A stretch of DNA of 32,599 nt, from positions 1 to 32,599 of the forward strand of contig JAQVCB010000012.1 in the NCBI GenBank assembly GCA_028689995.1, written 5' to 3'. Each line of letters begins with the position of its first letter. The first letter of the stretch is position 1. Source of the stretch: Candidatus Gastranaerophilales bacterium. GTDB taxonomy: Bacteria; Cyanobacteriota; Vampirovibrionia; Gastranaerophilales; UBA9579. Positions 1 to 7,018 of this stretch are shown one piece after another. Below the pieces are notes generated by a model. It was given only the letters and a program-made list of their open reading frames with translations, was not told the DNA's origin and ran no database searches. Position numbers and translations under genes: made by a program.

Positions 1-1279
1 CGATAATTGCTATATATACGAAATCAAGTATTCCACTGCCGTCAATAGAAATAATATTTATTAAATTATGACCGGTTAAAGCAAGAAACGTTGAATCTAT
101 AAAATTAGTACCATTGGGATTAAATCTGAGCGCTAAAATTGCACATACAATTCCTACCAGGTAAATAATATTGACAGGAGCACGTTTTCTTTTAAATACG
201 TTGTCTGAAATATATCCGGCTCCGATTGTACCTATTATTCCGAACAGAGGAAGGAAACTTAATTTCATAGCAGCCATTGATAGAGTATTGTGCTTAGCTT
301 CAACCAGATATTTAATCATCCAGTCAATTGTACCCATAAGTGTAAAGTATACAAATACATATGCAAGAGCAAGCATCCATAATGTTTTATTGCAAAGGAT
401 ATGCTTTTTAAAGATATGCAGGTATGTTTCCTGATTTTCATCTTTGTCATCGCATTCAGCTTTTACTGCTGCAACTGCTTCAGGTTCTCTGTATTCTTCA
501 ATATCAGGTAAACCTATGCTGGTAGGTCTGTCTCTGAGTCTTTCAAACAAGAATAAACTCGCAAAAACAGCTAAAATTGCCGGTAAGTAGAAAGCTGCTT
601 TCCAGCCGAATCTTTCAATTAAAAATCCTGAAACAATAACGCTTAAGAAAGTTCCAATCTGGTGTGAAGTTGACCATAATGACCATTTGACACCACGTTC
701 GTTATTAGAAAACCAGTATGTTAAACTTCTTGCGATTGGAGGAAACCCCATTGACTGTACCCAGCCGTTACATCCCCAGAAAAATGCCAGTACCCAGAGT
801 AATATACTTGCTGAAGGAAGACCAAAAAATGTAGCTTTTCCAGGAGTGATAAAAATAGCACTTATTACAAATGCAATATTTGCAATAGCAGAGACAATTA
901 AAGCTGTTGGAAGAAATGTTCTGACGTTTGATCTGTCAGCCAAAACTCCGTTTGTAAATTTACCGATGGAATAAGTTAAATACAATGTACTGCCTAAAAG
1001 ACCGAGTTGAGTGTTTGAATATCCAAGGTCAGTCCCCATAACCGGCAGTGCTACGGAAATATTTTTTCTGCAAAGATAAAAAACGATATAAGCTAAAAAG
1101 CAAGATAGAAAAATTCTTAGTCTCCATATGGGATAACTTTTTGCAATTATGCCCTTGTCCTGTATTGTAGGGACATCAGGAGGACTTTTAAAAAAATCTA
1201 TAATTTTACTGCCTATTCCATTTTTTGTTTTTTGTTTTTTTTCAAGATTTAACTCTTCTTGCGATATTTTAACTTCCAT
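1..1279 (-). CDS. MFS transporter, organophosphate:phosphate antiporter (GlpT/UhpC-like), 3' end cut by window edge
   Basis: Read from the ATG at 1279-1277 down to base 1 the frame stays open for 426 codons, so the C-terminus lies outside the window. The N-terminus has about 50 hydrophilic residues and then repeated membrane segments. The organophosphate:phosphate antiporter signature is visible: an RKN motif near residue 71 at the end of the first membrane helix (the position of the phosphate-binding Arg in GlpT), a GKFxNGxLADRSNxR loop between helices 2 and 3, and WFSNNERG followed by a WSTSHQxG stretch. Family members exchange glycerol-3-phosphate, hexose phosphate or phosphoglycerate for phosphate across the inner membrane. 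The substrate cannot be read from sequence; the UhpC-like spacing could also mean a sensor, but no two-component genes are visible. It is transcribed away from the two hypothetical genes, with repeat A1 between. Confidence 0.85.
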   Translation of the reverse strand, partial: MEVKISQEELNLEKKQKTKNGIGSKIIDFFKSPPDVPTIQDKGIIAKSYPIWRLRIFLSCFLAYIVFYLCRKNISVALPVMGTDLGYSNTQLGLLGSTLYLTYSIGKFTNGVLADRSNVRTFLPTALIVSAIANIAFVISAIFITPGKATFFGLPSASILLWVLAFFWGCNGWVQSMGFPPIARSLTYWFSNNERGVKWSLWSTSHQIGTFLSVIVSGFLIERFGWKAAFYLPAILAVFASLFLFERLRDRPTSIGLPDIEEYREPEAVAAVKAECDDKDENQETYLHIFKKHILCNKTLWMLALAYVFVYFTLMGTIDWMIKYLVEAKHNTLSMAAMKLSFLPLFGIIGTIGAGYISDNVFKRKRAPVNIIYLVGIVCAILALRFNPNGTNFIDSTFLALTGHNLINIISIDGSGILDFVYIAII

Positions 1280-1437
1280 ATAATCCTTTCCCTACTAATT
1301 CCAACCTATTTTATATGCTTTTATATTAATTTCTCTACATATACATGATTATACATAAAAGCCTGAATTCATAAATAAAAATTGAATAAATTTTTATTAA
1401 GCAGTAAAAAATAGGTCTATTAGTGCGTTTTTAAATG

Positions 1438-1674
1438 AAAAAATTAGAAGTAGTTTGAACTTTTGAAATTATACTAAAACGAGTTTATATTTTCGAAGGC
1501 TTAAACGAGTTATTAAAAACCTCCAGCTCCTGCTGATCGCAGCAGCTTCAGTTTTTTTACACTCCCACTACCGTACAACGCCTCCGAAAATAACGCTCCT
1601 ACTACCGAATACCATTTTTTATTGGTTGCTAAAATTCCAAATTCATTTTTGAAGTGGTATACTTCTAATTTTTT
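1438..1674. repeat. Repeat A, copy 1, with 15-bp terminal inverted repeats
   Basis: The core at about 1471-1660 is repeated in the same orientation at about 5236-5427, with roughly nine of ten bases identical by eye. Inside it is a small palindrome, CTGCTG-ATCG-CAGCAG, near 1530, and arms around 1487-1500 and 1580-1594 that can pair imperfectly (a TTTCGAAGGC side against a GCCTCCGAAAA side). This copy is bounded by a perfect 15-bp inverted repeat, AAAAAATTAGAAGTA at 1438-1452 and its complement at 1660-1674. It fills most of the gap between the transporter start and the 3' end of the next gene. I see no coding potential. The rest of the gap (1280-1437) holds only AT-rich upstream sequence of the transporter. 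Confidence 0.85.
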
Positions 1675-1684
1675 TATTTATTTT

Positions 1685-2350
1685 TTAGATATTCAGATTT
1701 TTATCATCTTTTAAAAGTTTCTGATTTTCAGGTTCTGGATTGTCCATGTATTTTCTTTTGAACCATCCGGCTGTAGGCGTAGCTATGAAAGGAACAAGAA
1801 GTCTTTTGGCAATGATTGTAGATACGATTAAACCGGATGCAAGAGTAAAGCCTTGTTTACAGTTGCTAAAAACTTTATTGCCAAATTTTTCAGCAGTTTC
1901 TTTGGCAAGAATTTCGAGTTTTTGTCCGGATAAGTTTGGATTATTCTTTTTAACCATCTCTTTTGCATAATTTGCTGCTTTTTCTTTCAATCCGCCAAAT
2001 AATTTGTTTGTAATTTTATCCTGTATGGTTTTGTTTAAAATTGTAAATCCAAGAAGAAGTTGACTTCCCACCATAAATACGCCGTTTGTCAGGTCAAGTG
2101 CCGCTACAAATTTTCGTTTTTCTTCAGGTATTCTTTTGTTGTTGAAGCTTTGATTGACGTAAAATCCACAGTTAACAAGGTCTTTAGCAGCATTAGCAAC
2201 TACAAGAACTTTCCCCATTTTGTATTCGTCAATAGTACCGTTTTCTTTACAAAGATTGTTTACGAATGTTTTCGTAATGCCAAAACCGGAAACTTTTTCT
2301 ATCAGTTTTTCAGCCTGATTATTTATTATGCCTGTTCCATTTATTTTCAT
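1685..2350 (-). CDS. Hypothetical membrane-associated protein
   Basis: A 221-residue protein I do not recognise. It has no clear N-terminal signal peptide. A moderately hydrophobic stretch lies around residues 84-105 and a stronger one around 168-192, ending in a basic WFKRKYM segment and a charged Pro/Glu/Lys tail. Its start codon follows GAGGAG, and that ribosome site lies in the last codons of the upstream gene, whose stop is 6 bp before this ATG, so the two are probably translationally coupled. The C-terminal layout (hydrophobic helix, Trp, basic Lys/Arg-Tyr-Met) resembles that of the upstream neighbour (NWIYPRFM), so the two may be distant paralogues. Function unknown. Confidence 0.7.
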   Translation of the reverse strand: MKINGTGIINNQAEKLIEKVSGFGITKTFVNNLCKENGTIDEYKMGKVLVVANAAKDLVNCGFYVNQSFNNKRIPEEKRKFVAALDLTNGVFMVGSQLLLGFTILNKTIQDKITNKLFGGLKEKAANYAKEMVKKNNPNLSGQKLEILAKETAEKFGNKVFSNCKQGFTLASGLIVSTIIAKRLLVPFIATPTAGWFKRKYMDNPEPENQKLLKDDKNLNI

Positions 2351-2356
2351 AATTCC

Positions 2357-3082
2357 CTACTCCTCTTTTAATTTCTTGGCATTACTGATTTCGGGGAAGA
2401 ATTTTTCCATGAATCTTGGATAGATCCAGTTCAATGCACAGCAGGCAAAAGGCAGGGTTACTAATGAAAGTCCGATACCTGTCCAGTTTTTAAATGCTTT
2501 AAGGCGTGTCATAGCGTTTGAAACTTTGTCAAACTGATTTTTTGTTATTTCACCTGCGCTATGAAGAGTTTTAAGAATTTCAGAATCTTTTAGTCCGTTA
2601 AATTTATTTTTTAGAGGACTGTTTTCTTTTGCATTTTTGATAACGCTCAAGTCATAGAAATGAGCATTTTTTTGTGATTCTGTGCCGAGTTTATTATTAT
2701 AAGCAAGCCTGTCTATGATCTTATCAGCTTTCATGCACACTGCAAGCTGTGTAATAATTGCAATTACAGCAGAAATTGGCTGTCTTAAAGCTGAATATGT
2801 TTTAACATCTTTATCTTCTTTGGAAAGAGGATTATTTGCAATTACAAGGGGAGCTAAAAGACCTGTTCCTATAGCGTTTATAATAATGCTTGTCTTTTCG
2901 CCCGCACATTTGTTAAACCAGTTTGTCAGAGCTCCAAATTTAGAATTATTTTTAAGAAAGGTTTTAACAAGTTCATCTTCAGAAGCAATAGCTTTAAGTC
3001 CGCCTTTAAAACCAACTTTATCGTAAGCTGGTTTAATGGATGAATTAAAATTTATTTGAGTTATCCCGTCTCCTACCTTCAT
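2357..3082 (-). CDS. Hypothetical membrane-associated protein with N-terminal VGFKGG motif
   Basis: A 241-residue protein of unknown function, first gene of a two-gene minus-strand unit. The N-terminus reads INFNSS...VGFKGG; an early F-K-G motif is something I associate with uncharacterised Melainabacteria proteins (recollection, not a database result). Hydrophobic stretches lie near residues 66-84, 97-115 and 200-220, and the last ends in CCALNWIYPRFMEKFFPE. No catalytic motif is visible. The start is preceded by AAGGGTAAG at suitable spacing. The last codons plus stop (GAGGAGTAG) supply the ribosome site of the next gene. The unit is divergent from rlhA across about 180 bp. Confidence 0.7.
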   Translation of the reverse strand: MKVGDGITQINFNSSIKPAYDKVGFKGGLKAIASEDELVKTFLKNNSKFGALTNWFNKCAGEKTSIIINAIGTGLLAPLVIANNPLSKEDKDVKTYSALRQPISAVIAIITQLAVCMKADKIIDRLAYNNKLGTESQKNAHFYDLSVIKNAKENSPLKNKFNGLKDSEILKTLHSAGEITKNQFDKVSNAMTRLKAFKNWTGIGLSLVTLPFACCALNWIYPRFMEKFFPEISNAKKLKEE

Positions 3083-3261
3083 ATACTTACCCTTTTAAAA
3101 AAAATATACTATTCTCTATTTATATAAAAACAACGATTTAATAAAAAGTGCTATTTTATAGCTTTTTTATCAGTTTTTTATCAAGAATTCTTAATATATT
3201 CCCAAGTACACTTAATTATTTTGCTTCTGTTAAAATACTTTTGAAGGGTAAGAATTTAATT

Positions 3262-5214
3262 ATGAAACAGATAGAACTTCTCTCCCCGGCAAAGGATCTG
3301 GAATGTGGAATTGCGGCAATAAAATGCGGCGCTGATGCAGTCTATATTGGTGCAGGTAAATTTGGAGCCAGAGCATCAGCCGGAAATAACATTGAAGATA
3401 TAAAAAAACTCATTCAATTTGCCCATTTTTACAGGGCAAAGGTCTATGTTACCGTTAATACGATTCTTAACGACAACGAGATTGAACAAGCTCAAAAACT
3501 TATAAAAAAACTTTATGAAATATGTGCAGATGCAATAATTATTCAGGACATGGGGTTATTAGAACTGGATTTACCGCCAGTTCCAATTTTTGCAAGTACA
3601 CAATGCCATAATAGTACTTCAGAAAAAGTAAAATTTTTGGAGCAAGCTGGTTTTAGCAGGGTAATACTTGCAAGGGAACTTTCTCTCGAGCAGATTAAAG
3701 AAATAAGATTTCAAAGTGATATTGAGCTTGAATCTTTTATACACGGGGCTCTTTGTGTCAGCTACAGCGGGCAGTGTTATATGAGTTATGCCAATGGAGG
3801 CAGATCTGGCAACAAAGGAGAATGTGCTCAACCATGCCGCAAGCAGTATGAACTTGTTGATTCAAATAACAAGGTTATTTCAGACAAAAAACATTTACTT
3901 TCTTTAAAAGATTTAAACCTGTCAAATCATATAAAAGACCTGATAGATGCAGGGATAACCTCATTCAAGATCGAAGGCAGGCTAAAAGATATCAATTATA
4001 TAAAGAATATAGTTTCATTTTATAGAACTAAAATAGATGAAGTTCTTGAAGGAACTCGGCATAAAAAAAGTTCCAGCGGTAATGTCTTTATAGACTTTGT
4101 TCCTGATTTTTCAAAAACTTTTAACAGGGGCCATTCAGAATATTTTATAAACGGTAGAAAAAAAGAAATAACATCTTCGGATACCCCGAAATTCAAGGGA
4201 GAAGGTGTTGGAAAAATAACAAAAATATTCAAAGACAGCTTTATTCTGGATAAAAAGCCTGAAGTAATAATGAATAACGGTGATGGAATAAGTTTTTTCG
4301 ATCAACAAGGAAATCTATGCGGTACGGTGATAAATAATGTTGATGATAACAGAATTTATCCTAATATCATGAATTTTTTGCAGGTTAATACATACATATA
4401 TAGAAATCTTGATCATGAATTTATTAAAAAGATAAAAAATTCCAAAATTGAAAGAAAAATTCAGTTAAATTTGTGGCTTTCAGAAACTCCAGCAGGCTTA
4501 ATACTTCATGCCATAGATGAAGATGGTATTGAAGCAAATGCTTCAATTGATACAGAAAAAGAAATAGCAAAAAATCCACAAATGGCTATTGATAACATTA
4601 AAAAACAACTTTTAAAACTGGGAGAAACTGACTTTATTTGTTCAGATATAGAGATTAATCTTAAAAATAGCTATTTTATAAGAATAAAAGATCTTAATGA
4701 ATTGCGAAGAACCCTGATTGAAAAGCTTGAGCAAAACCGTATAAATAGCTATGAAAGACAAAATAGAATAATTACTAAAAACGATTATCAATATCATCTT
4801 TCGGAGCTCACTTTTGAAGGTAATGTCTTAAACAGCTATGCTGAAAAGTTTTATACAAGGCATGGAGTAAAGGCAATAGAACCTGCGGCAGAATCAGGAC
4901 TGGATATGAAGGACAGGAAAATTATGACAACAAAGCATTGTCTTAAATATCAATTTGACCTGTGTCCAAAGCATGATCTAGTATCAAGGCAGTTGTGCCA
5001 GCTCCTTGCCGCCACAACTGCCTTTCACCTTTCTAAGGTCGGGTTTGAAAAATTCGATTTTCCCAGAAAATCAAAATTTTCCCGTACCCTCGAAAAGAAT
5101 AAATCAGATTTTCAAGCACCCTTTTATCTTGTAGATGATCAGAATAAAAAATATTTACTCAAATTCAACTGTAAAAGATGTGAAATGGAGATTTATTTAA
5201 ACTTTACTAAATAG
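3262..5214 (+). CDS. rlhA: 23S rRNA C2501 hydroxylase-type U32 family protein (RlhA/YdcP-like) with C-terminal insertion
   Basis: The start at 3262 follows GAAGGGTAAG and gives the canonical U32 N-terminus MKQIELLSPAKD; the open frame reaches 38 codons further upstream but that part looks non-coding. The 650-residue length and architecture match E. coli RlhA (YdcP), which is required for 5-hydroxylation of C2501 in 23S rRNA. Family hallmarks are NTILND, QDMGLLELDLPPV, STQC, LARELSLEQI and FIHGALCVSYSGQC, then GECAQPC. Cys165, Cys172, Cys188 and Cys192 are in the region that carries Fe-S ligands in U32 relatives. The second half is the DUF3656-type domain ending in TTKHCLKY, LCPKH and FNCKRCEMEI. 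Between LCPKH and FYLVDD there are about 47 residues where E. coli (from memory) has about 11; this extra segment holds two palindromes, one being element P1. Peptidase activity is not expected. An older annotation would be 'peptidase U32/collagenase-like'. Confidence 0.85.
   Translation: MKQIELLSPAKDLECGIAAIKCGADAVYIGAGKFGARASAGNNIEDIKKLIQFAHFYRAKVYVTVNTILNDNEIEQAQKLIKKLYEICADAIIIQDMGLLELDLPPVPIFASTQCHNSTSEKVKFLEQAGFSRVILARELSLEQIKEIRFQSDIELESFIHGALCVSYSGQCYMSYANGGRSGNKGECAQPCRKQYELVDSNNKVISDKKHLLSLKDLNLSNHIKDLIDAGITSFKIEGRLKDINYIKNIVSFYRTKIDEVLEGTRHKKSSSGNVFIDFVPDFSKTFNRGHSEYFINGRKKEITSSDTPKFKGEGVGKITKIFKDSFILDKKPEVIMNNGDGISFFDQQGNLCGTVINNVDDNRIYPNIMNFLQVNTYIYRNLDHEFIKKIKNSKIERKIQLNLWLSETPAGLILHAIDEDGIEANASIDTEKEIAKNPQMAIDNIKKQLLKLGETDFICSDIEINLKNSYFIRIKDLNELRRTLIEKLEQNRINSYERQNRIITKNDYQYHLSELTFEGNVLNSYAEKFYTRHGVKAIEPAAESGLDMKDRKIMTTKHCLKYQFDLCPKHDLVSRQLCQLLAATTAFHLSKVGFEKFDFPRKSKFSRTLEKNKSDFQAPFYLVDDQNKKYLLKFNCKRCEMEIYLNFTK
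4986..5024. repeat. 12-bp perfect inverted repeat inside rlhA
   Basis: AAGGCAGTTGTG at 4986-4997 is exactly complementary to CACAACTGCCTT at 5013-5024, with a 15-base loop. It lies in frame in the inserted C-terminal segment of rlhA (about residues 575-588), just before palindromic element P1. No second copy was seen in this window. Confidence 0.8.
5040..5092 (-). repeat. Palindromic coding element P1 (inside rlhA)
   Basis: An imperfect palindrome around a CCCAG centre: the left arm GGGTTTGAAAAATTCGATTT mirrors the right arm AAATCAAAATTTTCCCG. Read on the minus strand it matches element P2 in the porin gene without gaps at 38 of the first 45 positions (hand count), starting GAGGGT and containing TTGATTTTCTGG versus CTGATTTTCTGG. 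In rlhA it is read on the other strand and encodes about residues 593-611 (EKFDFPRKSKFSRTLE). It sits where RlhA relatives have no sequence, so an insertion is the simplest explanation. Confidence 0.75.
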
Positions 5215-5235
5215 AGGTTTGAATTTAAAATAAAG

Positions 5236-5427
5236 TATACAAAAACGAGTTTATATTTCCGAAGGCTTGAACGAGTTACTAAAAGCCTCCAGCTCCTGCT
5301 GATCGCAGCAGCTTCAGCTTTTTTATACTCCCACTACCGTATATCGCCTCCGAAAATAACGCTCCTACTACCGAATACCACATTTTGTTTGCTGTTAAAA
5401 CCCCAAATTCATTTTTGAAGTGGTATA
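5236..5427. repeat. Repeat A, copy 2 (upstream of leuA)
   Basis: Second direct copy of the ~190-bp repeat seen at about 1471-1660. It keeps the CTGCTGATCGCAGCAG palindrome and the two blocks GCCTCCGAAAATAACGCTCC and CTACTACCGAATACCA. Near its right half ATACCAC (5386-5392 region) and GTGGTAT (5420-5426 region) can pair. It fills almost the whole 228-bp gap between the rlhA stop and leuA. The 15-bp outer inverted repeats of copy 1 are not preserved in this copy. Confidence 0.85.
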
Positions 5428-5429
5428 AT
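5421..5429 (+). promoter_or_regulatory. Extended -10 promoter at the end of repeat A2, driving leuA
   Basis: TGGTATAAT matches the extended -10 consensus TGnTATAAT exactly. No good -35 hexamer lies 16-18 bp upstream, which extended -10 promoters can do without. Transcription would start near 5436, about 25 bases before the leuA ATG at 5461. The same position in repeat A1 reads TGGTATACT. Confidence 0.55.
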
Positions 5430-5460
5430 TTAGAAGTTTAAAATGATGGAAGAGAAATTA

Positions 5461-7014
5461 ATGAGCAGAAAACCTTTTTTTTATGATGTAACTTTGAGAG
5501 ACGGCAATCAGGCTTTGAAAAAGCCCTGGAATACAAAGCAAAAAGAAATAATTTTTAATCAACTTGTAACACTTGGCGTTCAAGGAATAGAAGTAGGCTT
5601 TTCAGGTTCAAGTGATATGGACTTTGAAGCTTGTCAACATCTTGCAAATATTGCACCTGACAATATAGTAATATCAGGTCTTGCAAGAGCAGTTGAAAGA
5701 GATATTATCAAGGTTGCAGAAGCAATTAAGAACGCAAACAGACCCAGAATTCATACATTTATTGCAATGAGTCCGTTTAATATGGAACATGTGCTTAGAA
5801 AAGATCCTAAAGACGTTAGAAAAATTGCGGTTACTGCTGTTAAATATGCTAAATCTCTTTTAGGAGAAAAGGGTGAAGTTCAGTTTTCTGTTGAACATTT
5901 CGGTGATTGCAGAGAAAATTTGAGTTTTGTTATAGATTCTCTTCAGGAAATTGCAGCAGCAGGAGCAAAAGTTTTTAATCTGCCAAATACTGTTGAACGC
6001 ACACGGCCGCTTGAATTCGTTAATATGATCAAAGAAGTCAGAAATGCTCTCCCTGAAAATGTTATTGTTGCTGTTCATTGCCATAATGATCTTGGAATGG
6101 CAACAGCTACGACTGTTGAAAGTTACTTTGTAGGAGCAGATCAGCTTGAATGCAGTCTTAACGGACTTGGTGAAAGAGCAGGAAATACAAATTTATATGA
6201 AGTTGCAACAAGTCTTCATAACTGCAGTGTTGAAATTCCTTTGAATATGTCAAAAATATATGAAAGTGCGGTACTGGTTGCCGAAATGTCAGAAATTGAA
6301 ATTTATGAAAAAAGTCCTTTAATCGGCCCTGATGCACTTGCTCACAGAAGCGGAATTCATCAGGATGGTGCAATGAAAACTAAAAATATGGAAAAAGGTG
6401 CGTATAGACCTATTCATCCTTCATTAATCGGAAGAGATGACGATGAACATCTTGGCTTTACAAGTCAATCAGGCAAAACTGCCGTTTATGAAATTATTAC
6501 AAGAGCCGGGTATCCTATTACTACTGAAGAAGCAATCAGGATAACTCCTTCAATTAAAGAAAAAGCTGAAAAAATCGGTGAATTACCTACTGAAAGTATT
6601 CTTGAAATTTACTTTAAAGAAATATTTGACGTCAAAGGATTGTTTAAATTTCTTGAGTTTACAAAGATTAATGATGTTGAAAAAGAAAAATATAAATTAC
6701 GCTTTAGTTACAATGAAAAAGAATTTGAAGAAATTGGGCAGGGAGATGGCCCATTAGAGTCTTGTCTTTCAGCTCTTTCTCAGGCTGGTTTCCCTCAAAA
6801 GCTTGCGCATTATGAACAATTGGCGCTCGGTGAAGATACAAGAGGTGTCGCAGCTGATGCTATGACAATTATCCATTTAATGTCGCCTGACGGAGAAAAA
6901 GTTGTATGTAGAGGCATAGATCATAGTACAGCCAAGGCAAATGTTAAAGCAATATTTAATGGTTTAAACTTGATCTATAATAAAAAGCTGTCTGAAATAA
7001 AAAGCGCGAAATAA
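5461..7014 (+). CDS. leuA: 2-isopropylmalate synthase-type acyltransferase (LeuA family)
   Basis: The ATG at 5461 is preferred over in-frame ATGs at 5443 and 5446 because GGAAGAG at 5448-5454 sits six bases before it. The 517-residue protein is a DRE-TIM metallolyase: TLRDGNQ at 11-17 (Asp14 a metal ligand), HCHNDLG at 206-212 (both His metal ligands), GLGERAGN at 235-242, then SGIHQDG. The last ~120 residues form a LeuA-type regulatory domain (GDGPLES...A), which in the family binds leucine. Expected reaction: acetyl-CoA plus 2-oxoisovalerate to 2-isopropylmalate, first step of leucine synthesis. Citramalate or homocitrate synthase remain possible because they share the fold and the regulatory domain. 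The N-terminal DGNQALKKPWN and NLPNTVER recall long type-2 enzymes, while HCHNDLG and SGIHQDG are type-1-like. Its stop is 4 bp from the convergent porin gene. Confidence 0.8.
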   Translation: MSRKPFFYDVTLRDGNQALKKPWNTKQKEIIFNQLVTLGVQGIEVGFSGSSDMDFEACQHLANIAPDNIVISGLARAVERDIIKVAEAIKNANRPRIHTFIAMSPFNMEHVLRKDPKDVRKIAVTAVKYAKSLLGEKGEVQFSVEHFGDCRENLSFVIDSLQEIAAAGAKVFNLPNTVERTRPLEFVNMIKEVRNALPENVIVAVHCHNDLGMATATTVESYFVGADQLECSLNGLGERAGNTNLYEVATSLHNCSVEIPLNMSKIYESAVLVAEMSEIEIYEKSPLIGPDALAHRSGIHQDGAMKTKNMEKGAYRPIHPSLIGRDDDEHLGFTSQSGKTAVYEIITRAGYPITTEEAIRITPSIKEKAEKIGELPTESILEIYFKEIFDVKGLFKFLEFTKINDVEKEKYKLRFSYNEKEFEEIGQGDGPLESCLSALSQAGFPQKLAHYEQLALGEDTRGVAADAMTIIHLMSPDGEKVVCRGIDHSTAKANVKAIFNGLNLIYNKKLSEIKSAK

Positions 7015-7018
7015 TTGA

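Noticed and set aside
3148-3261. Upstream 38-codon extension of rlhA
   Set aside because: The canonical U32 N-terminus begins at 3262 directly after a ribosome site; the extension has non-coding composition.
1438-5429. Composite transposon with repeat A as its ends
   Set aside because: No transposase is present and the enclosed rlhA is a housekeeping-type gene. Two direct copies of a dispersed repeat explain the pattern.
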